64,000 bases of DNA from SIG653 sp045577455 (GCA_045577455.1 JAZNIJ010000239.1:1-64000); one strand, 5' to 3'. Positions 1-8,925 are shown, counted from the stretch's first letter. Notes: generated by a model not told the origin, from the letters alone. A program made the numbers and translations.

Positions 1-1445
1 ATGAAATTTGTACCATCAGTGGAAATTTCAATTACAATTTCACCATACTGACGGTTACCGCTTAGAATAACGCCAGCAACAACGATTTCGTTAATATCTG
101 TATATACTTTAGCAAGGTCAAGAACAATTACATTTGTTGCACCTGTGCCTGAGAAAGCGACAGTTGAACCAGCAATTTCAGCATCAGCAATTATGCCGTC
201 TGTAAGGATAATACCGTCATCTTCTTTTCCGTCAAGGAAATTACCTTCTGTTGTGTATCCTTTGTTGAGAGCATAATTTTCTTCAACATCAGGTTCTTCG
301 GAAGGAATTTCGGAAGGAATTTCGGAAGGAATTTCGGAAGAAGGTTCTTCGGAAGGGATTTCAGAAGATGGTTCTTCAGAAGGGATTTCGGAAGATGGTT
401 CTTCGGAAGGAATTTCAGAAGATGGCTCCTCAGAAGGAATTTCTGAAGATGGCTCTTCAGAAGGAATCTCAGAAGATGGTTCTTCGGAAGGAATCTCAGA
501 AGATGGTTCTTCGGAAGGAATCTCAGAAGATGGTTCTTCGGAAGGGATTTCGGATGAAGGTTCTTCGGAAGGGATTTCGGATGAAGGTTCTTCGGAAGAT
601 GCATCCATACCAGCGTTACAAGTTCCGCATGGGATATAACCAAGAGCTAAAAGAGTATCAATATCATCATAGAGATATTCTTTATTTTTTTCACTCATTG
701 TAGTAACACCACTACAAGTTGGAATGTGGAGCTTCTTGGACTTTTTGTTTGCAATATACTTAACTTCCTGTTCGGATGGTTCTTCGGAAGGTTCATCTGA
801 AGAAATTTCAGAAGAAGGTTCTTCGGAAGGAATCTCAGAAGATGGCTCTTCGGAAGGAATCTCGGAAGAAGGCTCTTCGGAAGGAATCTCGGAAGATGGC
901 TCTTCGGAAGGTTCATCATTATCACCGGATTCAGGGAAAAGGTTGGTGTGACCAAGGAGATATCCCTTAATCTGGAGATAGTCTGCTGTTGTAATTTCTC
1001 CATTGCCGTCGGTGTCTGCAGCTAAGTAAAATACGCCATTAAGAACAAATCCGCCAAGGAAATAATTCTTAATTTGGAGATAGTCGGTTGAAGTTATTAT
1101 ACCATCACTGTTTGTATCTCCTTTAATGACGATAACTGCTTTGTCTTCTCCAAGAGAAACTACAGTTCCTGTTCCAACGAGTGCGTCATCAGAGAGAACG
1201 ATATCGTTAAGAGAAACAATGATTTCGCTTTGAGACTCAAAGTTTGATTTGAGCTGGGCAACAGTTTTCTTTTCTGCAAAGCCGCAAATGAGCTTTGTGC
1301 CTTCGGATTCAACGATTGTGAGAGCACTGTCATTTGAAAGAGTAAGCACATTATCAGCAGATACAGTAATAACTGCAAACATTGATAAAATCATGCAAAC
1401 CACTAAAACAGAAGACAATGCTTTCATAATTTTGGAATGCTTCAT
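1..1445 (-). CDS. Secreted dockerin-containing protein with Cys-rich Ada-like module and Ser/Glu/Pro linkers (3' end outside window)
   Basis: The reading frame starts at ATG 1445-1443 after an AAGGAG ribosome site and is open to the window edge, so only about 481 N-terminal residues are visible. Residues 1-30 form a signal peptide (MKHSKIMKALSSVLVV..., ending SADN). Two dockerin-type calcium loops lie at about 109-168 (GDTNSDGIITSTDYLQIKN and ADTDGNGEITTADYLQIKG). A Ser/Glu/Pro linker follows, then a module at about 227-280 with one His and three Cys (LHIPTC...GYIPCGTC) that resembles the Ada metal-binding fold, then a longer linker of SSEIPSEEP units. The last visible part (from about 386) begins NYALNKGYTTEGNF and looks like a discoidin/carbohydrate-binding-type beta domain. 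Dockerins dock secreted proteins onto cohesin scaffolds. The catalytic or binding role cannot be told because the C-terminus is missing. It is a clear paralogue of the next gene. Confidence 0.85.
   Translation of the reverse strand, partial: MKHSKIMKALSSVLVVCMILSMFAVITVSADNVLTLSNDSALTIVESEGTKLICGFAEKKTVAQLKSNFESQSEIIVSLNDIVLSDDALVGTGTVVSLGEDKAVIVIKGDTNSDGIITSTDYLQIKNYFLGGFVLNGVFYLAADTDGNGEITTADYLQIKGYLLGHTNLFPESGDNDEPSEEPSSEIPSEEPSSEIPSEEPSSEIPSEEPSSEISSDEPSEEPSEQEVKYIANKKSKKLHIPTCSGVTTMSEKNKEYLYDDIDTLLALGYIPCGTCNAGMDASSEEPSSEIPSEEPSSEIPSEEPSSEIPSEEPSSEIPSEEPSSEIPSEEPSSEIPSEEPSSEIPSEEPSSEIPSEEPSSEIPSEEPSSEIPSEIPSEIPSEEPDVEENYALNKGYTTEGNFLDGKEDDGIILTDGIIADAEIAGSTVAFSGTGATNVIVLDLAKVYTDINEIVVAGVILSGNRQYGEIVIEISTDGTNF
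294..600. repeat. In-frame tandem repeats encoding the SSE-(I)P-SEEP linker
   Basis: A degenerate unit of about 24-30 bases (plus-strand form ggttcttcggaagg/gatttcagaagat) is repeated about ten times. In the minus-strand gene it encodes SSEIPSEEP-type linker. A second, shorter array lies at about 775-915. Short antisense open frames here are by-products of the repeat. Confidence 0.85.
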
Positions 1446-1513
1446 TTGAAAACTCCTTTTCGTTTTTTTATTTTGGGTTTAAACAATCAAAATAAATAAA
1501 AAGTTAGCATTGC

Positions 1514-3520
1514 TTATAAAACTAAGTATGCAGGGAACTGAGAAACACCAATATCAGCAGCTTTGTCGCCAGTGATATATGTTGTTTTAGAAGCGCTCAT
1601 TGTGTTGTAAGTGCCATATGTGCCAAGATAATAATCAGCATCACAAACATTGATAGTAAGGATGTTGAGTTCGGAATTGAATGTATAAACAACTCCTGAA
1701 GAAGAATCCATCTTTATAGTGATTTTTCCGGGAGCATCATCGCGTTCAACAATGTTGATATATGTCTTGACGCCATCAACTAAAGTATAAAGCATAAAAC
1801 CGTCAGCAACGCTTTCAAGATATACATCAGCAGCAGCGGATGCATCAGTTGTTGTTGCGAGGTAATAGCCACTCATAGCACCTGTGAAGTAAAGAACTTC
1901 GCCGCGTTTTGCTTGTGTTAATGCAAATTTGTATGCTGTATCAGCAACAGGATCTTCAACAACTGTGTATGGGTCGGAAGGTTCTTCAGAGGGTTCTTCG
2001 GAAGATTCTTCTGAAGATTCGTCAGAATTATTTTCGTTAAGAGTAACTAAGTAAGCAGGGAACTGAGAAACACCGATATCAGCAGCTTTGTCGCCAGTGA
2101 TATATGTTGTTTTAGAAGCGCTCATTGTGTTGTAAGTGCCATATGTACCAAGATAATAATCAGCATCGCAAACATTGGTAGTAAGGATATTAAGCTCAGA
2201 ATTGAATGTATAAACAACACCTGAAGCAGAATCCATCTTTATAGTGATTTTTCCGGGAGCATCATCGCGTTCAACAATGTTGATATATGTCTTGACGCCA
2301 TCAACTAAAGTATAAAGCATAAAGCCGTCAGCAACGCTTTCAAGATATACATCAGCAGCAGCGGATGCATCAGTTGTTGTTGCAAGGTAATAGCCACTCA
2401 TAGCACCTGTGAAGTAAAGAACTTCACCGCGTTTTGCTTGTGTTAATGCAAATTTGTACGCTGTATCAGCAACGGGTGAATCAACAACAGTGTACGGTTC
2501 TTCAGATGTAACTTCAGAAGATGGCTCTTCGGAGGAAACTTCAGAAGACGGTTCTTCAGATGGAACCTCAGAAGACGGTTCTTCGGAGGAAACTTCAGAA
2601 GATGGTTCTTCGGAGGAAACTTCAGAAGACGGTTCTTCGGAGGAAACTTCAGAAGACGGTTCTTCGGATGGAACCTCAGAAGACGGTTCTTCGGATGGAA
2701 CCTCAGAAGATGGTTCTTCAGATGGAACCTCAGAAGACGGTTCTTCGGAAGATTCTACAATGCCAGCATTGCAAGTTCCGCAAGGAGAATAACCGAGAGC
2801 TAAAAGAGTATCAATATCATCATAAAGATATTCTTTGTTTTTTTCGCTCATTGTAGTAACACCACTACAAGTAGGAATGTGAAGCTTTTTGGATTTTTTA
2901 TTTGCAATGTATTTAACTTCTTGTTCGGATGGCTCTTCGGAAGGAACTTCAGAAGATGGTTCTTCAGAGGAAACTTCAGAAGATGGTTCATCATTTCCGC
3001 CTGCTTCGGGATAAAGGTCATATGTTCCAAGGAAATAATTTTTTATCTGGAGATAGTCGGTAGTTGTGATAGTGCCATCATCTGTTGTATCTGCTGCAAG
3101 AGCATAATAACTATCGAATGAAAGGTTTCCAAGAAAAACATTTTTAATCTGGAGATAGTCGGTAGAAGTGATAACACCATCACCGTTAGTATCACCTTTA
3201 ACAATAACAACTGCTTGGTCGTTTATGCAAATGATTAAAGTTCCTGTTCCAATAACTGAGTAGTCATTAAGATATTTTTCATTTAATGTTGCAATAAAAT
3301 CGTCTGCGTTAACAAAGTTTGCCTTAAGGTCTGCAAAAGTTTTTCTTTCAGAAAGACCTAAAATAAGTTTTGTATCGTCTGATGTGATGATATTCAATAA
3401 ACTTTCGTCTTTAAGTTCTATTTTGCTTTCAGCAGAAACAGTTATAACTGCAAACATTGATAAAAGCATACAAATTACAAGGATAGAAGATAAAATGCGA
3501 GATATTTTATTTTGTTTCAT
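1514..3520 (-). CDS. Secreted dockerin protein with Ada-like Cys module and two copies of a ~145-residue beta-rich module
   Basis: 668 residues with an intact start (ATG 3520-3518, AGGAGA ribosome site). The order is: signal peptide 1-30 (ending TVSAES); dockerin at about 108-171 with two loops (GDTNGDGVITSTDYLQIKN, ADTTDDGTITTTDYLQIKN); a short linker; an H/C3 module at about 200-253 (LHIPTC, GYSPCGTC); a long SSEEPSSEVPSEEP linker at about 254-343; then two nearly identical modules at about 344-492 and 517-668, separated by a short Ser/Glu linker. Each module runs from TAYKFALTQAKRGEVLYFTG to GVSQFPAYLV. The same module occurs twice in the next upstream lipoprotein. I do not recognise the module as a named family; the repeated Tyr/Thr-rich strands suggest an all-beta binding domain. 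Likely role: exported, cohesin-attached binding protein. The N-terminal half matches the adjacent truncated gene, so the two arose by duplication. Confidence 0.88.
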   Translation of the reverse strand: MKQNKISRILSSILVICMLLSMFAVITVSAESKIELKDESLLNIITSDDTKLILGLSERKTFADLKANFVNADDFIATLNEKYLNDYSVIGTGTLIICINDQAVVIVKGDTNGDGVITSTDYLQIKNVFLGNLSFDSYYALAADTTDDGTITTTDYLQIKNYFLGTYDLYPEAGGNDEPSSEVSSEEPSSEVPSEEPSEQEVKYIANKKSKKLHIPTCSGVTTMSEKNKEYLYDDIDTLLALGYSPCGTCNAGIVESSEEPSSEVPSEEPSSEVPSEEPSSEVPSEEPSSEVSSEEPSSEVSSEEPSSEVSSEEPSSEVPSEEPSSEVSSEEPSSEVTSEEPYTVVDSPVADTAYKFALTQAKRGEVLYFTGAMSGYYLATTTDASAAADVYLESVADGFMLYTLVDGVKTYINIVERDDAPGKITIKMDSASGVVYTFNSELNILTTNVCDADYYLGTYGTYNTMSASKTTYITGDKAADIGVSQFPAYLVTLNENNSDESSEESSEEPSEEPSDPYTVVEDPVADTAYKFALTQAKRGEVLYFTGAMSGYYLATTTDASAAADVYLESVADGFMLYTLVDGVKTYINIVERDDAPGKITIKMDSSSGVVYTFNSELNILTINVCDADYYLGTYGTYNTMSASKTTYITGDKAADIGVSQFPAYLVL
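1517..2497. repeat. Recent internal duplication: two ~450-bp direct copies within one gene
   Basis: The copies at about 1517-1976 and 2050-2497 are the same sequence with only scattered single-base changes (for example caccaatatcag/caccgatatcag and tgtgccaag/tgtaccaag). They encode the two C-terminal modules of the dockerin protein. The near identity, including at silent positions, points to a recent duplication or ongoing gene conversion. Confidence 0.88.
2497..2755. repeat. In-frame tandem repeats encoding the SSEEPSSEVPSEEP linker
   Basis: About ten degenerate units (plus-strand gacggttcttcgga with gaaacttca or tggaacctca) encode the linker between the Cys module and the first beta module. 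The units differ mostly at third positions, which fits a selected low-complexity linker that can change length by slippage. Confidence 0.85.
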
Positions 3521-3555
3521 TTACGCTCTCCTAAAGTTTTTTGCATAATAAAATG

Positions 3556-3614
3556 AAAAAAGCTGTCGCATTAATTTTGATGAGAATTGAGGGTTAAAAA
3601 TGCGACAGCTTTTT
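3556..3614 (-). terminator. Rho-independent terminator after the 784-residue lipoprotein gene
   Basis: A 13-bp perfect inverted repeat, aaaagctgtcgca (3558-3570) and tgcgacagctttt (3601-3613), has a 30-base loop. On the minus strand it is followed by a run of T. It separates the operon ending at 3631 from the dockerin gene starting at 3520, which therefore probably has its own promoter or depends on read-through. Confidence 0.85.
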
Positions 3615-3630
3615 GAGATAGTATTAAAAC

Positions 3631-5985
3631 TTAAGCAACAATGTAAGCAGGGAACTGAGAAACACCAATATCAGCAGCTTTGTCGCCTGTGATATATGTT
3701 GTTTTAGAAGCACTCATTGTTTTATATGTATTGTATGTTCCCAAATAGTAATCTGCATCACAAACATTTGTTACCAATACTTTCAATTCGGAATTGAATT
3801 TGTAAACTGTGTTGGATGTAGCTTCCAATTTGATTGTAACTTTACCGGGATCATTATCACGCTCAACGATATTAATGTATGTTTTTGCATTACCGTTTTT
3901 AACATAGAGTTTAAATCCGCCATCAACACTTTCAAGATATACATCAGCAGCAGCAGATTTATCTGTTGTTGTTGCAAGATAGAAACCGTCCATTTCACCT
4001 GTGAAATAAAGAGTTTCACCGAGTTTTGCTTGTGTCAATGCAAATTTATATGCTGTATCGGCCTTTGGAGAAGCAACAATATCAAGCTTTTCAGCGGGCT
4101 GATCGGGCTGTTCGGGTTGGTCTGGCTCGTCAGGAGCTTCGATTGCAGGGAGCTTTGATGTTGTTAAGTTAGCAGGGAACTGTGTAACTCCAACATTTGC
4201 AGCGTTTTCGCCTGTGATATATGTTGTTTTGGAAGCACTGATTGTTGAGAATGTGTTATATGTGCCGAGATAATAGTCAGCGCCTGCAACATTTGTTGTG
4301 TAAATGCCAAGCTCTGCGTTCTTAACATATACGCAAGTTGGTTCTGTTGTAATACGAACGCCTGCTTTGCCGGCAGTATATTCCTGAACATCGATATAAG
4401 TTCTCTTGCCGTCTTTCATGAAGTAGAGTCTTACGCCGCCTGTTACGTTTTCAACGTAAACCTTAACTGCCTTGGAAGCATCTTCTGTCATAGCAAGGAA
4501 GTTTCCGTCCATTTCGCCTGTGAAATAAAGGTTCTTGCCGAGTTTTGCCTGAGCAAGAGCAAACATATATGCTGTTCCTTCGGGCTTTTCTTCTGCGCCT
4601 TTAGCACCGAGCTTTAATGTGAATTCAACAACTTCTGTTGCATCACCGCAAGTGAGAGTTGCTTTAACAACAACTGTCTTTGCTTCGTTTGCAAGCTTAA
4701 TTACGAGCTTGCCGTTTTTAACTGTAACTGCAGAATCTTCGGATGTCCAAGCGATAGCTACGTCTGCGAAGGTTGCACCTTTAACAGGAACTGTAACTTC
4801 ATTGTCAACTGCAAACTCAGTTGTAATGGAAAGAGCTGCTTTTTCATTTGCAACTTTTTCAGCGTCTGTACGTTCGATTTCTGCAAAATCTTTAAATGCA
4901 TCTGTTGTTGCAGGTGTGAGATAGAATTTACCGTCGTAAACGCTTACAATACCTGTAACTGTTGCAGATTTTGTAATATTTTTATTGTATGTATCGATAA
5001 ATGCTTTTTGTTCGTCTGCGTTAAGAGGGCAGGAGGAAGAAGAAATTCTTGAGTATGTTTCTTTGTCTCCCAATTTGAACATATAATATGAATTGTTAGA
5101 AGTGCTGATGCCTGTGATTTCAACGCCCTTGATTGTTACCAATGCGCCCTGAAGGTCAACGAGGGAAGGATCGTTAAGAGCAGGAGCTTTTTTGAATGCT
5201 TCCGTTACATCAATAGCTACAACTTCAGCTTTGTTGCTGTCAACGATTTCGATAGTTGCATCTTTAACTTCGTGTGTGCCGTTGTAGATGTCTTTTGTAC
5301 CGGTTGACATAACTGTCATACCAATTTCAAGACCTAATTCTGTAACAGGGTCTTTTTCCAAACCGTAAATATAATATCCACCGTCTGTTCCCTGAAGGTA
5401 AATGCTGTTGTTGGAATTGCCTTTGGATTTTGCAACAATAGCGGAAACAACGCCTTTAACCATAACTGCGTCGCCTGTCTGAGCTGCATAGTAATCTGCA
5501 AAAGACATTTCCTTGTATGCAGGAACTTTGTAGTTAAATACAACATCAATACTTGTTGAATCAGCAGAGTTGGTTATAGTTGCTTTAAGAACATATTCGA
5601 TGTCTGCTTCGGGTTTAACAACATTGATTTTAATTGTGTCTTCTGCAACACCATCTGCACCTTTTTCAACAGAAACTGCGTTATCTGCAACTTCAACTGT
5701 CCAAGCCACAGAGTAGGAAACACCTGCAACATTAAGAACATTTGTGCGTGTAAAATCAGCTGCTGTAACTGTGGGAGCATCTTTGTACATGGATTTCAAG
5801 AATTCTGCAGCGCTTTCAAGATCTGTTTTTTCTGCTTCGGAAGCGTTTTCGGAAACAGCTTCTGATGTGATTTCTGAAACATTTGTTGAGCTTTGATCTG
5901 CTGTGCTTTCATCACTGCCGCCACAACCTGATAAAATTGTTGTCATCATTGCAATGATTAAAGCAAATGAAAGAAATTTTTTCAT
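3631..5985 (-). CDS. Multidomain surface lipoprotein: OB-fold-like region, atrophied Ig-like domain, two ~145-residue modules
   Basis: 784 residues. A lipoprotein signal ends at LSGC (Cys21), so the protein should be anchored outside the membrane. A beta-domain at about 55-150 is followed by an OB-fold-like region at about 155-360 (MSFADYYAAQTGDAVMVKG, and a second unit from ALVTIKGVEI) resembling the YhcR-type nucleic-acid-binding OB module. An atrophied bacterial Ig-like domain lies at about 375-460 (EKVANEKAALSI, IAWTSEDSAV). Two copies of the beta module follow at about 468-607 and 633-784, joined by an EPDQPEQPDQP linker. These match the modules of the dockerin protein downstream. The gene lies 26 bp after the nuclease-like lipoprotein and closes the operon before a strong terminator. 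No catalytic motif is visible; a ligand-capture role outside the cell is inferred. Confidence 0.8.
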   Translation of the reverse strand: MKKFLSFALIIAMMTTILSGCGGSDESTADQSSTNVSEITSEAVSENASEAEKTDLESAAEFLKSMYKDAPTVTAADFTRTNVLNVAGVSYSVAWTVEVADNAVSVEKGADGVAEDTIKINVVKPEADIEYVLKATITNSADSTSIDVVFNYKVPAYKEMSFADYYAAQTGDAVMVKGVVSAIVAKSKGNSNNSIYLQGTDGGYYIYGLEKDPVTELGLEIGMTVMSTGTKDIYNGTHEVKDATIEIVDSNKAEVVAIDVTEAFKKAPALNDPSLVDLQGALVTIKGVEITGISTSNNSYYMFKLGDKETYSRISSSSCPLNADEQKAFIDTYNKNITKSATVTGIVSVYDGKFYLTPATTDAFKDFAEIERTDAEKVANEKAALSITTEFAVDNEVTVPVKGATFADVAIAWTSEDSAVTVKNGKLVIKLANEAKTVVVKATLTCGDATEVVEFTLKLGAKGAEEKPEGTAYMFALAQAKLGKNLYFTGEMDGNFLAMTEDASKAVKVYVENVTGGVRLYFMKDGKRTYIDVQEYTAGKAGVRITTEPTCVYVKNAELGIYTTNVAGADYYLGTYNTFSTISASKTTYITGENAANVGVTQFPANLTTSKLPAIEAPDEPDQPEQPDQPAEKLDIVASPKADTAYKFALTQAKLGETLYFTGEMDGFYLATTTDKSAAADVYLESVDGGFKLYVKNGNAKTYINIVERDNDPGKVTIKLEATSNTVYKFNSELKVLVTNVCDADYYLGTYNTYKTMSASKTTYITGDKAADIGVSQFPAYIVA

Positions 5986-6011
5986 AAACGATTAACTCCT
6001 TAAAATTTTAA

Positions 6012-7388
6012 TTATGAAACAACAGTAATATCATTAGCTGATAATACTTTAATTTGATAAGAACCGCTATAATAGTCAACAATACCTTTAACATTTATTG
6101 TTTTACCCATATAAGCTTCTGCTGTTATCAAGTTATTGTTTTCGTCATAAAGAACTGCTGTTCTTACATCAATTGTAACACCGTCACATGTGCAGGTTAA
6201 TGTCATAGCACCCTGAGAGGAGCTTGACTCTGCTGTTGTTGTATAAATATCGGTAACAACAAGGTTCTCCATGGAAATTGATGAATTCATAGCCAATTCG
6301 GCATATTTGTATGTCTTTTCAGCTTCTTCTGTTACAATGGTAACTGTGCCGTTTGCAAAAGTATCGGGAGTAGTTGGGAAGTAAGCGGGCTGATTGCCTG
6401 AGCTTATTTTTTGAATATTGTTGGGGTCATTCGGTTTCATCTGACGATAGGAAATGTCAGAAATCTGATATGTTCCGCCAGCTTCGTAATACTGAACAGA
6501 GCCAACAATTCTCACTTCGTTTCCAACGCTCATAATATCAAGTCCAACCCCTGTGAGGTTGTAGCCGTAATATACGGAGATACCATAATACATATTTGTT
6601 TCGGCATCAAATGTTTCAACATAAACAGTGCTGCCTTCGTTTTTTGTTATAACGCCTTCAAATGCAACTTTTGTTCCATTGTATGTATCAATATTGCATC
6701 TTAATTCCTTTAATGTTAATTCATAGGCATCACCATAGTAAAAGTCAGGGTCTTTTTGTCCAGAATGAACATTGAGCTTCTGTGCTTTTGCCTGATTGAG
6801 AGCCGCCATACAGATTTCGCCATATCTGTTATTTGCAGAAGATGATGCAATGGCGAGGCCGTTTTGAAGAATTTCAACATTAAGGTTTCTGTATTCCTCA
6901 GAATTATCGGTTTTGTACCAAATCCAAAGAAGGTATCTGTCGCCCGTGGAGTCAGCTTCCAAAGCACTTCCTTCACATTCAAGATATATTGATGTTGCGG
7001 ATGAGAGCTTTTCTTTTGTGAATTTAGCAGCTTTCTTTCCGTATTCTTCAATTTTACCTGTAGATTCGGGAGTATTTATAGCAAGATATCTTGCTTTAAG
7101 AACTCCTGTGCTTATAATGCTTTTGTCAACATCAAAATGCGTTGTATCACCGTCAACGAAAAGGCGAACATCAGCTTTGATTTTAAGGGTGTCTGAGGAG
7201 TTTAAGTCAAGTTTAATCTCTGATGCGTAATCTATATCAGTAACTTCGGTCGATACATCACTTGAAACTATTTCAGATGTATTTTCCGATGCATCCAAAG
7301 AACTGCTGTCCTTCTCACCGCATGCAGTGAGAAGGGAAGCAATTACAAGAATACTAATCAGAGAAAACAATTTAAATTTTTTTCTCAT
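6012..7388 (-). CDS. Thermonuclease (SNase)-like lipoprotein with OB-fold modules, YhcR type
   Basis: 458 residues. Lipoprotein signal with LTAC (Cys23). Residues about 63-210 form a staphylococcal-nuclease domain: VDGDTT, then ARYLAINTPE carrying the Arg35 and Glu43 equivalents, then STGDRYLLWIW carrying the Arg87 equivalent. The usual Asp40 of the TPE motif appears as Asn. A YhcR-like OB domain follows at about 223-313 (TLKELRCNIDTYNGTKVAFEG), and a second OB-like domain ends the protein (about 363-458, MGKTINVKGIVDYYSG). Members of this family are calcium-dependent nucleases for DNA and RNA, here probably acting on the outer face of the membrane. The gene sits 31 bp downstream of an ABC solute-binding protein gene and 26 bp upstream of another OB-fold-like lipoprotein gene, so nuclease action and uptake are probably linked. 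Confidence 0.85.
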   Translation of the reverse strand: MRKKFKLFSLISILVIASLLTACGEKDSSSLDASENTSEIVSSDVSTEVTDIDYASEIKLDLNSSDTLKIKADVRLFVDGDTTHFDVDKSIISTGVLKARYLAINTPESTGKIEEYGKKAAKFTKEKLSSATSIYLECEGSALEADSTGDRYLLWIWYKTDNSEEYRNLNVEILQNGLAIASSSANNRYGEICMAALNQAKAQKLNVHSGQKDPDFYYGDAYELTLKELRCNIDTYNGTKVAFEGVITKNEGSTVYVETFDAETNMYYGISVYYGYNLTGVGLDIMSVGNEVRIVGSVQYYEAGGTYQISDISYRQMKPNDPNNIQKISSGNQPAYFPTTPDTFANGTVTIVTEEAEKTYKYAELAMNSSISMENLVVTDIYTTTAESSSSQGAMTLTCTCDGVTIDVRTAVLYDENNNLITAEAYMGKTINVKGIVDYYSGSYQIKVLSANDITVVS

Positions 7389-7419
7389 AAAACTTTACCC
7401 ATTAACCTTGTGTTGTATA

Positions 7420-8877
7420 CTATTCGTTATACTCGCATTCTTCAACAGCATCTTCAAATGCAGATTCTATATCAACATTTTCTTCAACAAGGCAGTGTGT
7501 TAAAAGTGCGCCTACCTGTTCACGAGCTGTGGAAGAACCGTTAAATGCAGGGGATGTGTAATATGCTTTTTCCTGTTCAAGACAGAGCTTTGCAGAAAGA
7601 GCAGGGAGGTTTCCGTAGCCGTTTCCGGATTCAAGGAACTGTGCATAAACTTCGTTTTGGCTAACAGATTTGATAACAGGAACATAACCGGAAGCCATGG
7701 AGAATTCTGCTTGGAATTCAACCTTTGTTGCAAGGAATTTTGCAAAGAGCCAAGAAGCAACAACTTCCTGAGAGTTGGATTTCTGGAAGATGCACAAGCT
7801 GGGTCCCTGAGAAATAACTTTTGGGTTGGAAACATTAACTTGTGGAATTGTTGCCATACCAACTTCAAATGGATAGTTACCTTCAGAATCTTTTGCAGGA
7901 ATCTGGTGAGAAGCACCTGCTGAAGAACCGATACACATATAGCATCTTGTTCCGTTAAGCTCTGTGAACAAGCCGGATGTGTATGCACCGTAGATGGATT
8001 GTGTTGTTACATATCCTTTGTTATACCATTCTTTGAACTTTGCAACGAAATCTCTGTTTGTCTGGTTGTTGAAGAGGTATTTATTACCTGTAGCACTTGT
8101 GTATGGAGAACCATACTGTTCGCACATGGTGATGAACCAGTTGGATTCGCTATCGTATCCGAGAGGAATAGAGCTGGAATCTATTGCAAGAATCTGTGCG
8201 CAAACCTGTTCCATTTCTTCCCATGTTTTTGGAACGGAAAGATTGTGTTCATCAAAGAATGTTTTGTTGTAATAAAGCACCTCTGTTGATTTAGAAAGAG
8301 GAAGTGTGTACATCAAGCCATCACCGAAGGAAGCACCTTCTTTGTAGTAACCTTCAATGAAATCTGCTTTCTGTTCATCTGTAAGACCAATAATTTCTTT
8401 TGTGCCGTCTGCTCTTGTTACTTCAATCTTGCTTGCGATAAGACCGTCAAGCTGTGTTACAGCTTTTGCAAGGTTGTAAAGAGCAACGTGGTCAGGATAG
8501 CAATATGCTATGTTGGGCTGGTTACCAACAACAACTTCTTTGCTTATCTGGTCGCGAACATCGTCGTAACTACCAACTTGCTCATGTTCGATTTTGATGT
8601 TTGGATAAAGTGCGTTGAATTCAACAATGTAGTTATCCAAAACTTCGCGGAGAGCAGCACCCATAGTGTGGTAGAATTTAATGGTTACTTCGCTTCCATC
8701 ATATCCACCTTCGGGAACTTTGAAATTGCTGTTTTCAACTGCTTCTTCTTCGCTGATGGAAACAGGTTCTTTGCTTTCGCCTGTAGCTGTGCTTTCATTT
8801 CCGCCACCGCAAGATGCAAGGGTGAGGAGTGAGAAAAGCATTGTAATTGCTAAGAGTAAAGATAAATGTTTTTTCAT
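7420..8877 (-). CDS. ABC transporter extracellular solute-binding lipoprotein (family 1, UgpB/MalE-like)
   Basis: 485 residues with a lipoprotein signal (TLASC, Cys23) and the family 1 solute-binding fold: VTIKFYHTMGAALREVLDNY, then FNALYPNIKIEHEQVGSYDD, and VVVGNQPNIAYCYPDHVAL near residue 120. The pattern is closest to CUT1 carbohydrate or glycerol-3-phosphate binding proteins (UgpB type). It captures the ligand outside the membrane and delivers it to the two permeases encoded just upstream (48 bp gap). The substrate cannot be read from sequence. The next gene downstream is a nuclease-like lipoprotein, so a nucleic-acid breakdown product or a co-degraded glycan sugar is possible. Confidence 0.9.
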   Translation of the reverse strand: MKKHLSLLLAITMLFSLLTLASCGGGNESTATGESKEPVSISEEEAVENSNFKVPEGGYDGSEVTIKFYHTMGAALREVLDNYIVEFNALYPNIKIEHEQVGSYDDVRDQISKEVVVGNQPNIAYCYPDHVALYNLAKAVTQLDGLIASKIEVTRADGTKEIIGLTDEQKADFIEGYYKEGASFGDGLMYTLPLSKSTEVLYYNKTFFDEHNLSVPKTWEEMEQVCAQILAIDSSSIPLGYDSESNWFITMCEQYGSPYTSATGNKYLFNNQTNRDFVAKFKEWYNKGYVTTQSIYGAYTSGLFTELNGTRCYMCIGSSAGASHQIPAKDSEGNYPFEVGMATIPQVNVSNPKVISQGPSLCIFQKSNSQEVVASWLFAKFLATKVEFQAEFSMASGYVPVIKSVSQNEVYAQFLESGNGYGNLPALSAKLCLEQEKAYYTSPAFNGSSTAREQVGALLTHCLVEENVDIESAFEDAVEECEYNE

Positions 8878-8925
8878 CTTTTTGTCCTTTCTAAAAATGT
8901 GAAATATTATTTATTTTTACATTTT

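Noticed and set aside
294..2755. CRISPR-like spaced repeats on the plus strand
   Set aside because: The units are in-frame coding repeats without unique spacers; they encode Ser/Glu/Pro linkers.
368..2856. Antisense open frames rich in Arg/Lys/Leu
   Set aside because: They are shadows of the linker repeats, with no ribosome sites and no plausible protein character.
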